This document shows positions 42,223 to 51,673 of a DNA stretch of 64,000 nucleotides, piece after piece (the stretch's first letter is position 1; every line of letters begins with the position of its first letter). This DNA comes from Sandaracinus sp. (GTDB lineage: Bacteria > Myxococcota_A > Polyangia > Polyangiales > Houyiibacteriaceae), in contig JACKEH010000011.1 in NCBI GenBank assembly GCA_020633125.1, positions 1 through 64,000 on the forward strand. Direction: 5' to 3'. The notes beneath the pieces are model-generated. The model ran no database searches. It was not told the origin of the DNA and saw only the letters and a program-made list of their open reading frames with translations. The position numbers and the translations under genes were made by a program.

Positions 42223-42282
42223 GCCACCGACACGGCCACCGACACCGCCACCGACACTGCCACCGACACCGACGCCGACACC
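42223..42282. repeat. 12-bp tandem repeat GCCACCGACACN
   Basis: Four near-identical 12-base units (42223-42270) plus one diverged unit (42271-42282), starting about 30 bases after the IS right end. In one frame it codes repeated TATD, but it lies before the signal-peptide start of the next gene and is more likely upstream DNA. Confidence 0.6.
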
Positions 42283-42321
42283 GAAGGGAATGTCCCGCCC
42301 ACCCCCGTCCGTTCGCCCGCG

Positions 42322-43051
42322 GTGCGCCTCCTCGTCGCCGCGGCGTTGCTCTGCCTCGTCGCCGCCGCTTCGGCTCAAGACCGAAGCGCGGAGGCCGCGG
42401 TCTACGTGGCGGCGTGGGCTCGAACGCGCCCCGCGTATCGCGAGCGCATCCCGCTCGGCACCTGGGTCGACGACCCGCGCCACGTCATGAGCCTGCGTCC
42501 ACGCGACACCTGCCTCGCGTCGTTGCCTTCGCTCGGCGTTCGTGCCGAGCCGCTCGCGTTCGTGCCGACGCCCGCACCGACGCCGGTGCGCCTGCTCGCG
42601 CCCATCGACGGCGTGGTCTTTCACAAACGCCGCGAGGGGGCGCCGGTCGGTGGTCGCGTGCGAGCTCGCTGCGCGGCTGCCCGACGTCGTTCGTGTGTTG
42701 CGACGCCACGGCGTGACGCGGGTCGAGGTGATGAGCGCGTACCGCCGCGAGCCCGTCGACAGCTTTCATCACGTGGGTCTCGCCCTCGACGTGTCGCGGG
42801 TTTGGGTCGGCGACGAAGAGCTCTCGGTGCCACGCGACTACCCGCTCGATCGCTCGCGTGCGACCTGTCCCGCACCCACGGTCGCGGCGCGTGGTGTCGC
42901 GGGTGCCGGCGCGCGTTTGGCCCGACTCGCTTGCGACCTCTTCGACGCGCGTGTCTTCAGCTCGGTGATCACGCCGAACTACGACGACGGCCACCGAAGC
43001 CACTTTCACTTCGACCTTCGCCCCGACGACCCCCGGCATTTCCTCCGCTGA
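42322..43051 (+). pseudogene. exported extensin-like / M15-type peptidase, frameshifted
   Basis: GTG 42322 starts a signal peptide, MRLLVAAALLCLVAAASAQ. The frame runs to about 42640 and then the family sequence continues one frame over: VVACELAARLPDVVRVLRRH, SAYRREPVDSFHHVGLALDV with the zinc-ligand His/Asp, and DDGHRSHFHFDLRPDD with the second zinc His pair. This H-x6-D ... H-x-H layout is that of extensin-like D-Ala-D-Ala/M15-type peptidases that act on peptidoglycan. The break lies at a five-G run (42636-42640); one G fewer restores the frame. Confidence 0.72.
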
Positions 43052-43271
43052 CCGCCGCCGACTCCGAGAACGGGCTTCTCGCGATCGAGACACGAAGCAC
43101 GCCCGAGCTTGGCGTGCTCGTGGCCGTAAATGTTCGTAACGAAAAGAGAAAGTGTCGTGTCGTCTGTGCCTCGGCGTGCCGCGCACCGACCGTGACTCGC
43201 GGTCGCGTGAAGCGTGAAACCGTCCCGAAACGCGTTCCACACGCGCTCGTCGCCGACTACGCTGCGCGTCC

Positions 43272-44477
43272 ATGCTTCGCTTCTTGGTCCTCGCGCTCTT
43301 GGTCGCGTGTGCGGCCGACGACGATCCGCTTCGCGCGCGACCGCCGGCCGACTCTCCCGCCCGCATCGCCTTCGACCTCGGGCTCACCGAGCACCTCGGA
43401 CGCGCGGAGCCGGTCGAGACCACGGAGCGAAACGGCGCGACGACCTACACCTTCGATCCCGCCGACGGTCCGGTGTGCATGCGCGGCGCGCCCTTTCGCA
43501 CCTCGCTGCGTGACGAGCCGGGCGAAGACCTCCTGATCTTCCTGCAAGGCGGCGGCGCGTGTTGGAGTGAGTTCTGCCTCGCCGTCACCACCGCGCCGGC
43601 CGGCATTCCCGACGTCAACGTGCTCGACCAGACGCTGCCGGAGAACCCCTTCGCGGACTTCGACGTCGTCTACGTGCCCTATTGCGACGGCTCGCTCTTC
43701 GCGGGCTCGAACGACCTCGACGACGACGGCGACGGAGTGCCCGAGCGCCTTCACCACGGCCTCGAGAACGTCTCCGCCGCGCTGACGATGGCGCATCGTC
43801 ACTTCCCGACCCCGCGACGTGTCGTGCTCGCCGGATCGAGCGGCGGCGGCTTCGGCACCATCCTCGCGAGCTTCCTCGTTCGCTACGTCTACCCCGACGT
43901 GCCGCTCCTCGTGATCAACGACGCGGGCATCGGCGTCGCGCGGGGCAACGACCCTTCGTTCGTCGACGGGCTGCTCGACGAGTTCAACGCGCGCCGCTTC
44001 GTGCCCGCCGATTGCCCCGAGTGTGTCGGCAACGGCCACATCACCGGCTTCGTGCGCTACTTCCTCGATCGCGACCCGAACGTCCGCGTCGCGGCGATCT
44101 CCGCCTGGGACGACTTCGTGATGGGCGACCTCTTCTTGAAGCTGGAGCCCGCCGAGTTTCGCGACGCGTTGCGCACGCAATCGGACGCGCTGCACGACGC
44201 CCATCCGGATCGTTACCGCCGCTTCTTCTTCGCCGGTCGCGCGCACACCGCGTTGCTCGGCGATCCCACCGGCATCGTCGGGCGCGACCTCGGCTCGGTG
44301 GAGCTTCCGCCCGAAGCGCTCGAGTCGCTCGCGGAGCTCTCGCTCGAGAGCCTCCCGACGGCGCACGTGGGCGACGCGCGTTTGGAGACTTGGTTGCGGG
44401 CGCTGCTCGCCGACGACCTCTCGGGATGGACGGAGGTCCTCGAAGACCCCGGTCCGCTCCCGACGAGCGAAGACTGA
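43272..44477 (+). CDS. pectin acetylesterase-like lipoprotein hydrolase
   Basis: A 401-residue lipoprotein (lipobox LLVAC, Cys at residue 13) of the pectinacetylesterase/Notum family of serine hydrolases. The oxyanion loop LIFLQGGGACWSEFC, the nucleophile elbow VVLAGSSGGGFGTILA and the His in FFFAGRAHTALLGD form the catalytic set; six cysteines are placed as in the family, including PADCPECVG. It removes acyl groups from a polysaccharide or lipid-linked substrate outside the cell. It is followed closely by an amidase gene. Confidence 0.88.
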   Translation: MLRFLVLALLVACAADDDPLRARPPADSPARIAFDLGLTEHLGRAEPVETTERNGATTYTFDPADGPVCMRGAPFRTSLRDEPGEDLLIFLQGGGACWSEFCLAVTTAPAGIPDVNVLDQTLPENPFADFDVVYVPYCDGSLFAGSNDLDDDGDGVPERLHHGLENVSAALTMAHRHFPTPRRVVLAGSSGGGFGTILASFLVRYVYPDVPLLVINDAGIGVARGNDPSFVDGLLDEFNARRFVPADCPECVGNGHITGFVRYFLDRDPNVRVAAISAWDDFVMGDLFLKLEPAEFRDALRTQSDALHDAHPDRYRRFFFAGRAHTALLGDPTGIVGRDLGSVELPPEALESLAELSLESLPTAHVGDARLETWLRALLADDLSGWTEVLEDPGPLPTSED

Positions 44478-44494
44478 CGGAACGAGGTGTACCC

Positions 44495-45838
44495 GTGTTG
44501 ATCGTCTCCGCCGAAGCCCTCCGCCTCGCCGCTCGTGTGCTCGACCGCCCCGTCGCGCATCGCGTGATCGGCAAGACCCTCCTCGACCTGACCGAGCGCC
44601 CGCTGCCGCTGCCTTTCGCCGACGTCATGGCGAACACGCGTGGCCGCGTCGTTCCTCCGGTCGGAAGCCCGCTCGTCGCTTGGGCCCACACCCACGAGAT
44701 GGCGCCCCACGACGCGCCGCTGACCGGGGACACCGTCGTCGTGAAGGACTCGCTCGACGTCGCCGGACACGCCACGTCGCTCGGGCTCTCGTCGACGATC
44801 GACGACGACCTCGCCACCGAAGACGCGGTGCTCGTCCAGCGCCTGCGCGCCGCCGGCGCCATCATCGCGAAAGGCAAGATGACCGAGCTCGGCATGGACG
44901 GGCTCGGTCTGTTGCTGGCGGGCGACGCGCCGATCAACCCGGTCTCGCCACGGCACGTCGTCGGTGGCTCGAGCACCGGCACCGCGGCGGCGGTGGCGAG
45001 CGGACGAGCGCGCTACGGCGTGGGTGGCGACGGGCTCGGGAGCGTGCGCATTCCGGCGGCGTTCACGGGTCTGGTCGGTCTCAAGCCGGGGACCGGTGCG
45101 TTGCCTTCGACCGGCTACCGCTCGGTCGCGCCGATGCTCGACGTGCCCGGACCGATGGCGCGCACGGCGGCCGACTGCACCCGGCTCTACCAAGTGCTCG
45201 CGGGCTTGCCGCTGACCGAACCGACCCCTTGGATCCCGGAGACGGTCGGACTCGTCGACGGGCTCGGTCCGGAGCTCGCGTCGCGTGACGTGCGGCGGGC
45301 GTTCGATCGCATGCTCGACACGCTCGGGGTGCGCCGGGTTCCCGTGAGCGTCGAAGGCGCGTCCTCGCATCCGGCGCTCGCGCTCGCCGTCAGCACCCGT
45401 GCCCTCGCACGAAGCGCGTACGCGGCGCGCATCGACTCGGGCCAGGGCCTGATGAACCTCGTCTTCGGCCGGGCGTTCGGCGTCCACGACGAGCGCGTCG
45501 ACGAGAAGCTCGAGGCGCTTCGGGCCGCCGCCGTCGCGGCTTTCGATCGCGTGCCGGTGCTCGCGATGCCGACCACGGCGGTGCCAGCGCCCGCGCTGCG
45601 TGCCGGTCTGCTTCGTGGTGGACAGGACGCGCTCTTGCTTCGCGCGATCGGGGCCTACACGCCGCTCGCGAACCTCACGGGGCTCCCCGCGATCGCGGTG
45701 CCGGCGGGGCGTGACCCGGTGGGACGTCCGCTCTCGATCATGTTCGTGGGACCGCCGGGAAGCGAAGAGCGTCTGCTCTCGATCGCGGCTGCGGTCGAAG
45801 CGACGAGGCTCGGCAACGCGCCGCTCGATCCGAGCTGA
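44495..45838 (+). CDS. amidase signature-family hydrolase
   Basis: A 447-residue amidase. The Ser-cisSer-Lys triad is visible: Lys84 in VVVKDSLD, Ser159/160 in VVGGSSTGTAAAVASG and Ser183 in GDGLGSVRIPAAFTG. The serine-rich region differs from the usual GGSSGGSAAAVA and the DTGGS motif is DGLGS, so it is a divergent member. The GTG start 44495 has a GAGGTG site and follows the esterase stop by 17 bases, so the two form an operon. Substrate unknown; no GatB/GatC is near, so it is not a tRNA amidotransferase. Confidence 0.85.
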   Translation: MLIVSAEALRLAARVLDRPVAHRVIGKTLLDLTERPLPLPFADVMANTRGRVVPPVGSPLVAWAHTHEMAPHDAPLTGDTVVVKDSLDVAGHATSLGLSSTIDDDLATEDAVLVQRLRAAGAIIAKGKMTELGMDGLGLLLAGDAPINPVSPRHVVGGSSTGTAAAVASGRARYGVGGDGLGSVRIPAAFTGLVGLKPGTGALPSTGYRSVAPMLDVPGPMARTAADCTRLYQVLAGLPLTEPTPWIPETVGLVDGLGPELASRDVRRAFDRMLDTLGVRRVPVSVEGASSHPALALAVSTRALARSAYAARIDSGQGLMNLVFGRAFGVHDERVDEKLEALRAAAVAAFDRVPVLAMPTTAVPAPALRAGLLRGGQDALLLRAIGAYTPLANLTGLPAIAVPAGRDPVGRPLSIMFVGPPGSEERLLSIAAAVEATRLGNAPLDPS

Positions 45839-45854
45839 GCGTCGGTCCGACGCG

Positions 45855-45885
45855 AAGACCACTCGGCGGCCCGAGTGGTCTTTCG
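45855..45885. terminator. bidirectional terminator after the amidase
   Basis: A 12-base perfect stem, 45855-45866 with 45871-45882 (core GACCACTCGG), CGGC loop, followed by TTTCGTTTC on the plus strand. It separates the amidase from the convergent CDGSH gene. Confidence 0.8.
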
Positions 45886-45890
45886 TTTCT

Positions 45891-46535
45891 TCACTCGGCT
45901 TCGAAGCCGATGCTCGCGTGCGTGCCGTCGCAGAAGGGTTTGTTCTTCGAGCCCCCGCAACGGCAGAGCGCCATCTTCATGGCCCGACGAATCGGCTTGC
46001 CGGTGCCGCCTCGCACGACCTCGGCCGGGCCCTCGAGCAAGAGCGGGCCGTTCTTCGCGAGCTTGACCGTGAGCGGCCCCGTCTCGTCGAGCGTCGCGAG
46101 CTCGTTGGCCGCCGGAGGCTCGCCCGTCGCCGCGAAGCCCATGGTCTCGTGGCTGCCGTCGCAAAACGGCTTCTTCGCGGAGGCGCCGCAACGGCAGAGC
46201 GTCGCGCGAATCCGGGGCTCCTGGCCGACGATGCGAAGGTCGGCGCGGACCGCGAGCGGGCCATTCTCTACCACGGCGACCGCGTTCTTCTTCGGCGGTC
46301 GCTCCGCCGAAACGCCGTCCTTCGGCTCCACGCGAATCGCGCCGCTCGGGCAACGACGCGCGAGCGCCCGAACCTCGTCGGGCTCGGCTCCGTCTGGATC
46401 GATCCACGGACCTTCCACGTTCGCGCGAAACACCTCGGGCAGCCCGAGCACGCATTGGCGCGCGTGAATGCACCGCGCTCCGTCGAAGAGCACCGTGAGG
46501 GTCTTGCCCTCGTAGCGTTGGACGTCGTCGCTCAT
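45891..46535 (-). CDS. mono-cluster ferredoxin-like plus double CDGSH iron-sulfur protein
   Basis: A 214-residue cytosolic iron-sulfur protein. Residues 1-75 are a divergent 4Fe-4S domain (CIHARQC, then ARRCPSGAI). Two CDGSH-type 2Fe-2S modules follow, LCRCGASAKKPFCDGSHETMG and LCRCGGSKNKPFCDGTHASIG, each with the three Cys plus one His ligand set. The combination, Fer4_19-like start with two CDGSH units, is known in bacterial CDGSH proteins and should transfer electrons or clusters. Single-gene unit. Confidence 0.9.
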   Translation of the reverse strand: MSDDVQRYEGKTLTVLFDGARCIHARQCVLGLPEVFRANVEGPWIDPDGAEPDEVRALARRCPSGAIRVEPKDGVSAERPPKKNAVAVVENGPLAVRADLRIVGQEPRIRATLCRCGASAKKPFCDGSHETMGFAATGEPPAANELATLDETGPLTVKLAKNGPLLLEGPAEVVRGGTGKPIRRAMKMALCRCGGSKNKPFCDGTHASIGFEAE

Positions 46536-46649
46536 CTTCGTTCCCCCTTCTCGCGCGGAGCGTACGCGTGAAGCTCGCGCGCGAGGGGGCGCATCTTCGC
46601 AACGCTGTGTGGAACGAATCGATCCGAGGTCCGAGCGACGGAACCGAGA

Positions 46650-46673
46650 AAGCCACGCTCGGGAGCGTGGCTT
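46650..46673 (-). terminator. terminator hairpin of the following lipoprotein gene
   Basis: A perfect 10-base stem (AAGCCACGCT at 46650-46659 with its complement at 46664-46673) and a four-base loop, followed on the minus strand by TTCTCGG. Confidence 0.65.
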
Positions 46674-46691
46674 CGACGGGTGGGAGAGAAG

Positions 46692-47138
46692 TCAGATGGC
46701 GTCGGCGACGCGCTGAACCATGTCCTGGGCGACCCGGCCGATGGCCTTGGCGCGGATGCTGGTCGAGTCCTGCTCGAACTCCTCGAGGACGGTGCCGTCG
46801 GGCGCGACCACCCGGGTCTGGGTGTGCATGCGGCTCGGACCGAACGACCGGTGGCGAATGCTCGTGATGCGAACCTCGACGCGGGCGTCGCTCTCGCCAC
46901 CGGTGGCCGAGAGGCTCTGGGCGAGCACACGCTGCATCTCGGCGGCGACGCCCTTCTTCTCGCAGACCGCGCGCTGGTCCTCTTCCATCGCAGGGTCGAG
47001 CGTGACGACCACGCGGCCGACGGGGCGGACGGAATCGGTCGCGGCGGACGGGGTGACGGGGTCGAGCTGGAAGCCGCCGCAAGCGGAACCGAGGGTGAGG
47101 GCGGCGAGGAAGAGGGTGGTCGTGATCGAACGGGTCAT
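46692..47138 (-). CDS. small lipoprotein of unknown function
   Basis: A 148-residue lipoprotein with signal TLFLAALTLGSAC. The mature part is a short alpha/beta domain with GRVVVTLDPAMEEDQRAVCE, VRITSIRHRSFGPSRM and a late amphipathic helix RAKAIGRVAQDMVQRVADA. It resembles the periplasmic DUF4410-type or curli-assembly-like small lipoproteins in layout but I cannot place it. ATG 47138 was chosen because it gives a standard lipoprotein signal. Its 3' end is followed by a hairpin at 46650. Confidence 0.65.
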   Translation of the reverse strand: MTRSITTTLFLAALTLGSACGGFQLDPVTPSAATDSVRPVGRVVVTLDPAMEEDQRAVCEKKGVAAEMQRVLAQSLSATGGESDARVEVRITSIRHRSFGPSRMHTQTRVVAPDGTVLEEFEQDSTSIRAKAIGRVAQDMVQRVADAI

Positions 47139-47218
47139 GAAGAGGGTGCCTCCGAAAAAGGTGGCGGCTCTTCGGCCGTTCTCGGTGCAGTTGCGTGGTC
47201 GCTCGATTTTTTGGGGGT

Positions 47219-49945
47219 TCAGGTTCGGCGCGGTCGACCGCGGACTGCCCGCGCGATTGCCTTCCCCAGCTCGACCACGGGCAGAGGCAAGGCCGCGAGA
47301 CCGAGCACGATGCCCCACTGCGTCGCGTCGAGCGGCGTGGTGTGAAAGACCGGGCGAAGCGGCGGCACCAAGACCGCGAGGCAATGCACGCCCGCGCTGG
47401 TGAGCACGGCGAGCCAGAGCCAGCGGTTGGAGAAGAGCCCGATCGAGAAGAGCGAGCTGGTCGCGCTACGTACGCCGAACGCGTGAAAGAGCGGCGAGAA
47501 CGCGAGCAGCGAAAACGCCATCGTGCGCGCCTGAGCGTTCGGATCACCGACCGAGAAGAGCGTCGGCGCAATGGAGGGGAGCGCGTAGACGAGGAGCGCC
47601 GCGCCACCCATCAACGCGCCGATGCCGAGAATGCTCCAGAGCTCGCGTGCACGGAGCACTCCTTCGGCGACCGGTCGGGGAGGGCGGTCCATCTGACCGG
47701 GCTCGGCGGGCTCGAGGCCGAGCGCGAGCGCGGGAAGGCCGTTGGTGACGAGGTTCACCCACAAGAGCTGCAGCGGCGTGAGCTGGGACCACGGAAAGAA
47801 GCTCGCGACGATCACCGTGAGCACGAGGCCCGCGTTCGAGCCGTTGAGGAAGACGATGAACTTCCGGACGTTCTCGAAGATCGCGCGGCCTTCGCGAACC
47901 GCCGAGACGATGGTGGCGAAGTCGTCGTCGGCGAGCACCATCTCCGCGGCTTCGCGCGCGACGTCGGTGCCGCCTTTGCCCATGGCCACGCCGATGGCGG
48001 CTTCGCGAAGCGCGGGGGCGTCGTTCACGCCGTCGCCCGTCATCGCCACGACCTCGCCGCGTTTCTGCAGCGCCCGAACGATGCGTAGCTTCTGCTCGGC
48101 GCTGGCGCGCGCGAAGACCGAGACCTTCGAGACGCGGGCTTCGAGCGCCTCGTCGTCGAGGGCGTCGAGCTCGTCGCCTTGCATCGCGAGGTCGCCTTCT
48201 TCGAAGAAGCCGAGGTCTCTCGCGATGGCGACGGCGGTCGCGCGATGGTCGCCGGTGATCATCGCGACGTGAATGCCCGCGGCGCGGCATTCGGCGACGG
48301 CACGTGCGGCCGTGGGCCTCGGTGGATCGAGCATCGCGACCAGACCGAGCAGCACCATGCCCTCTTCCGGATCGTCGCCAGGCTCGGGCTTCTCGGCGAG
48401 GGCGAGCGTGCGAAAGGCGCCGTCCGCGTGGCTCTCGGCGCGCTGGAGCAACACTTCACGTGTCGCGTCGTCGAGCGGCACCACGCCTTCTTCGCGACGC
48501 ACGAACCGGCATCGTGGAAGCAGCGCGTCCAGCGCGCCTTTGATGTACGCGGTCGGCGTCTCGCCCGGCGGCGCCGAGGGGATGACGCTCATGCGTTTGC
48601 GGTCGGAGTCGAAGGGCAGCTCGTGCTCGATCGCGCGGCCGGCGAGCAGGCGGTCGCGGTCGAGGTCCGCTTTCGCGCCGAGCACCAACAACGCGATCTC
48701 GGTCGGGTCGCCGACGAAGCCGCCGTCTTCTCCGCGGTGCGCGTGGTTCGCGTAGAGGCCCGCCTCGATCAGGTGGCGCAGCGGCTCTCCGAGCACGTCC
48801 AAGGGCGTTCCGTCGCGAAGGAAACGGCCTTCGGTCGCGTAGCCCTCGCCTACGACCTCGAAGCTTCCGTCGGCGGTCTCGACGAAGCGCACCGTCATCG
48901 CGTTCTGCGTGAGGGTGCCGGTCTTGTCGGTGCACACGACGGTCGCAGAGCCGAGCGTCTCGACGGCTGCGAGGCGCCGCACGATCGCGCCTTTCTGCGC
49001 CATGCGCTGCATGCCGAGCGCGAGGGTGATGGTGGTGATCGCGGGCAGGCCTTCGGGGATTGCCGCGACCGCGAGGCTCACGGCCGTGAGCAGCAAGACG
49101 GTCCACTCGCGGTCGCCCTGCAGCATGCCGATGGCGAAGAGCAGCGCGCTGACCGCGAGGCAGACCCCGAGGATGAGCTTGCCCAGCTGCGCGAGACGAC
49201 GCTCGAGCGGCGTGGGCTCGCGATCGCCGCCACGAAGCAACGCGCCGATGCGACCCACCTCCGTGCTCGCGCCGGTGCCGACGACGAGCGCGCGGGCGTG
49301 GCCGCGGGCGACCTTGGTCGCGAGGAACGCGAGGTTGCTTCGGTCTGCCAGCGGCGTCGCGGCGTCGAGCACGACCTCGGCTTCTTTTCGTACCGGAACC
49401 GACTCGCCGGTGAGCACCGCTTCGTCGATCGCGAGCTCACGCGCGACGAGCAGGCGCAGGTCCGCGGGGACTTCGTCGCCCGGCTCGAGCTCGACCACGT
49501 CGCCCGGCACCAGCTCACGGGCGTCGACGCGTTTGGAGAGGCCCTCGCGAATCACGTGGGCTTGCGTCGAGACCATCGAGGCCAACGCGTCGAGTGCGGC
49601 TTCGGCCCGTCGCTCCTGCCAGAAGCCGAGGAGCGCGTTGAGCAAGACGATGAGCCCGATGGCCATCGTGTCGCCGAAGCGCACCGCCCACGAGGCGTCG
49701 CTCGGCTCGAGCATGGCCACGGCGGCTGCGACGCAGGCCGCGACGAGGAGGGTGCCGACGAGCGGGTCGCGAAACTGCGCGAGGAAGCGCCAGAGGGCCG
49801 AAGGACGAGGTGCCGACGGCAGGGCGTTCGGGCCGTGGCGCCCGCGTGACGCCTCGACCGCCTCGGGTGAAAGACCCCGCGCGGCGTCGCTCTGGAGCGC
49901 GGACAGCGCCTCGTCGGTCGAGCGTTCGTGCCAGTCGCGTTCCAC
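47219..49945 (-). CDS. P-type cation (Ca2+-type) ATPase
   Basis: A 908-residue P2-type ATPase. Ten hydrophobic segments are arranged as 2 + 2 + 6; the phosphorylation site CTDKTGTLTQ has Asp340, the ion site PEGLP is at 297-301, TGES is at about 179-182, the nucleotide site KGALDALLP and the hinge MTGDGVNDAPAL follow in order. The C-terminal membrane part has NGSNAGLVLTV and LLWVNLVTNGLPALALGLEP. The set agrees with calcium or manganese exporters of the SERCA/PMR1 type. It is divergent from nothing nearby and forms its own unit. Confidence 0.92.
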   Translation of the reverse strand: MERDWHERSTDEALSALQSDAARGLSPEAVEASRGRHGPNALPSAPRPSALWRFLAQFRDPLVGTLLVAACVAAAVAMLEPSDASWAVRFGDTMAIGLIVLLNALLGFWQERRAEAALDALASMVSTQAHVIREGLSKRVDARELVPGDVVELEPGDEVPADLRLLVARELAIDEAVLTGESVPVRKEAEVVLDAATPLADRSNLAFLATKVARGHARALVVGTGASTEVGRIGALLRGGDREPTPLERRLAQLGKLILGVCLAVSALLFAIGMLQGDREWTVLLLTAVSLAVAAIPEGLPAITTITLALGMQRMAQKGAIVRRLAAVETLGSATVVCTDKTGTLTQNAMTVRFVETADGSFEVVGEGYATEGRFLRDGTPLDVLGEPLRHLIEAGLYANHAHRGEDGGFVGDPTEIALLVLGAKADLDRDRLLAGRAIEHELPFDSDRKRMSVIPSAPPGETPTAYIKGALDALLPRCRFVRREEGVVPLDDATREVLLQRAESHADGAFRTLALAEKPEPGDDPEEGMVLLGLVAMLDPPRPTAARAVAECRAAGIHVAMITGDHRATAVAIARDLGFFEEGDLAMQGDELDALDDEALEARVSKVSVFARASAEQKLRIVRALQKRGEVVAMTGDGVNDAPALREAAIGVAMGKGGTDVAREAAEMVLADDDFATIVSAVREGRAIFENVRKFIVFLNGSNAGLVLTVIVASFFPWSQLTPLQLLWVNLVTNGLPALALGLEPAEPGQMDRPPRPVAEGVLRARELWSILGIGALMGGAALLVYALPSIAPTLFSVGDPNAQARTMAFSLLAFSPLFHAFGVRSATSSLFSIGLFSNRWLWLAVLTSAGVHCLAVLVPPLRPVFHTTPLDATQWGIVLGLAALPLPVVELGKAIARAVRGRPRRT

Positions 49946-50066
49946 GCCGCGAGCCTACCAGCGGGCGATCCGCGGTCGAGCGCTCCGACCCTCGTGCGTC
50001 CGCGAACGCCTCGACGGAAACGCGAACGGCCGACGCGTGGCCGGCCGTGCGCGCGTTCGAGAACGC

Positions 50067-51572
50067 TCAGAACGAGATGCCGTAGAGCGCGCCGTACTTG
50101 CCGTGGAGGTGGCGGACGAACGCGTCGATGGCGATCGGCTTGCCGGTCGCGCGCTCGACCAGCTCGCCCGGCTCCCAACGTGCGCCGTGTTGGTAGAGGT
50201 TCTCGGTCAGCCAGCCGCGAAGCGAGCCGAAGTCGCCCTTTTCGAGGCGTGCGTCGAGGTCCGGCATGGCTTCGCGCGCGGCCTCGAAGACCTGCGCCGC
50301 GATCACGTTGCCGAGCGCGTAACCCTGGAAGGTTCCGCCGATGGTCGTGCAATACCAATGCACGTCTTGCATGCAGCCCTGGGTCGGGCTCGGCGGACGC
50401 ACGCCGAGGTCGGACGCCATGCGCGCGTCCCAGGCCTCGGGGAGGTCGGCGACCTTCAGCGTGCCTTCGAGGAGCTGCGCCTCGAGGTCGAAGCGAAGCA
50501 TCACGTGCAGGTTGTAGGTGACCTCGTCCGCTTCGGTGCGGACGAGCGAGCGCTCCACGCGGTTGATGCCGCGATAGAAGGTGTCGAGGTCGACGTCGCC
50601 GAGCTGCTCGGGGAAACGTTCCTTCGCGATCGGAAGGAAACGCGCCCAGAACGCGCGGCTGCGACCGACGAGGTTCTCCCAGAGCCGCGACTGGCTCTCG
50701 TGCACGCCCGCCGACACGCCCTCGCCGAGCGGCGTGCCTTCGAGCTCGCGCGCGATGCCCTGCTCGTACATCGCGTGGCCGGCTTCGTGAATCGTGCCGA
50801 AGAGCGCGTCGCTGAGGTCGTTCGGGTCGACACGCGTGGTGATGCGAATGTCGTCCGACGCGAAACGAATCATGAAGGGGTGGACCGTGAGGTCCTGGCG
50901 ACCGCGCTCGAAGTCGTAGCCGAGCTCCCGCGCGACCTCGGCGCCGAACGCGAGCTGCGCGGCCTCGGGGTAGGCGCGCTCGAGGAAGTCGCGATCCGGC
51001 GCGGGGCGCTCGGCGATCGCTTGCACGATCGGCACGAGCTGCGCGCGCAGGGAATCGAAGAGCGCGCGAATCGTGGCCGTCGTCATCCCGGGATCGTTCG
51101 CGTCGATCAGCGGGTCGAGCACGTGGTCGACGCCTGCGAAGCAATCGGCGTAGCGACGGCTCAGCTCGACGGTCTTCTCGAGGTAGGGACGCACGGCGGC
51201 GAAGTCACCGCTCGGCTTCGCCTTCGTCCACGCCACGTAGCTGCGCGCGCTGTGGCTCTTGATCTCGGACACGAGCGAGGCCGGAACGCAGGTCGCGCGC
51301 TCCCACTGCTTGTGCGCGCGTCGCACCAACGCGCCGTCGAGGTCGTCACGATCCGCAACGCTCGACAGACCGCGAAGCAGCTCGGCCATGCGCGGCGACG
51401 TGCGGCGTGCATGCGCGAGCTCGCCGAGCAGCGCGATCTGCCGACCACGGGCGTCCGCGCCAGCGGCCGGCATGTACGTCGATTGGTCCCATTCGAGCAC
51501 CATCGCAGCCGAATTCAGATCGGAGATGGCGAGGAGCTCGGACTTCAGCTCGGAGAGCAGGGGTTCGCTCAT
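50067..51572 (-). CDS. carboxypeptidase Taq-type, M32 family
   Basis: A 501-residue metallocarboxypeptidase that removes residues from the C terminus of peptides. The zinc motif IHEAGHAMYEQG and, about 30 residues later, VHESQSRLWENLVGRS with the third ligand Glu are present, as are DEVTYNLHVMLRFDLE and YALGNVIAAQVFE of the M32 fold. All-helical, cytosolic. ATG 51572 start. The length is that of the family. Confidence 0.95.
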   Translation of the reverse strand: MSEPLLSELKSELLAISDLNSAAMVLEWDQSTYMPAAGADARGRQIALLGELAHARRTSPRMAELLRGLSSVADRDDLDGALVRRAHKQWERATCVPASLVSEIKSHSARSYVAWTKAKPSGDFAAVRPYLEKTVELSRRYADCFAGVDHVLDPLIDANDPGMTTATIRALFDSLRAQLVPIVQAIAERPAPDRDFLERAYPEAAQLAFGAEVARELGYDFERGRQDLTVHPFMIRFASDDIRITTRVDPNDLSDALFGTIHEAGHAMYEQGIARELEGTPLGEGVSAGVHESQSRLWENLVGRSRAFWARFLPIAKERFPEQLGDVDLDTFYRGINRVERSLVRTEADEVTYNLHVMLRFDLEAQLLEGTLKVADLPEAWDARMASDLGVRPPSPTQGCMQDVHWYCTTIGGTFQGYALGNVIAAQVFEAAREAMPDLDARLEKGDFGSLRGWLTENLYQHGARWEPGELVERATGKPIAIDAFVRHLHGKYGALYGISF

Positions 51573-51673
51573 GAAGCGCGAATCCTAAGACGCGCTCGAA
51601 CGCGCGCCAGGAGTTTGCGCAAGCTTCGTTCAGCCGAACGAGTCGGGGTGCGATGTCCGAAGCATCAATGAAA

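Noticed and set aside
45855..45885. The perfect palindrome as an operator
   Set aside because: It lies between convergent stops and is followed by a T run, so a terminator explains it.
48909..51671. A 920-codon plus-strand frame opposite the ATPase and M32 peptidase
   Set aside because: Both minus-strand genes have complete motifs; the plus frame has none and shows antisense composition.
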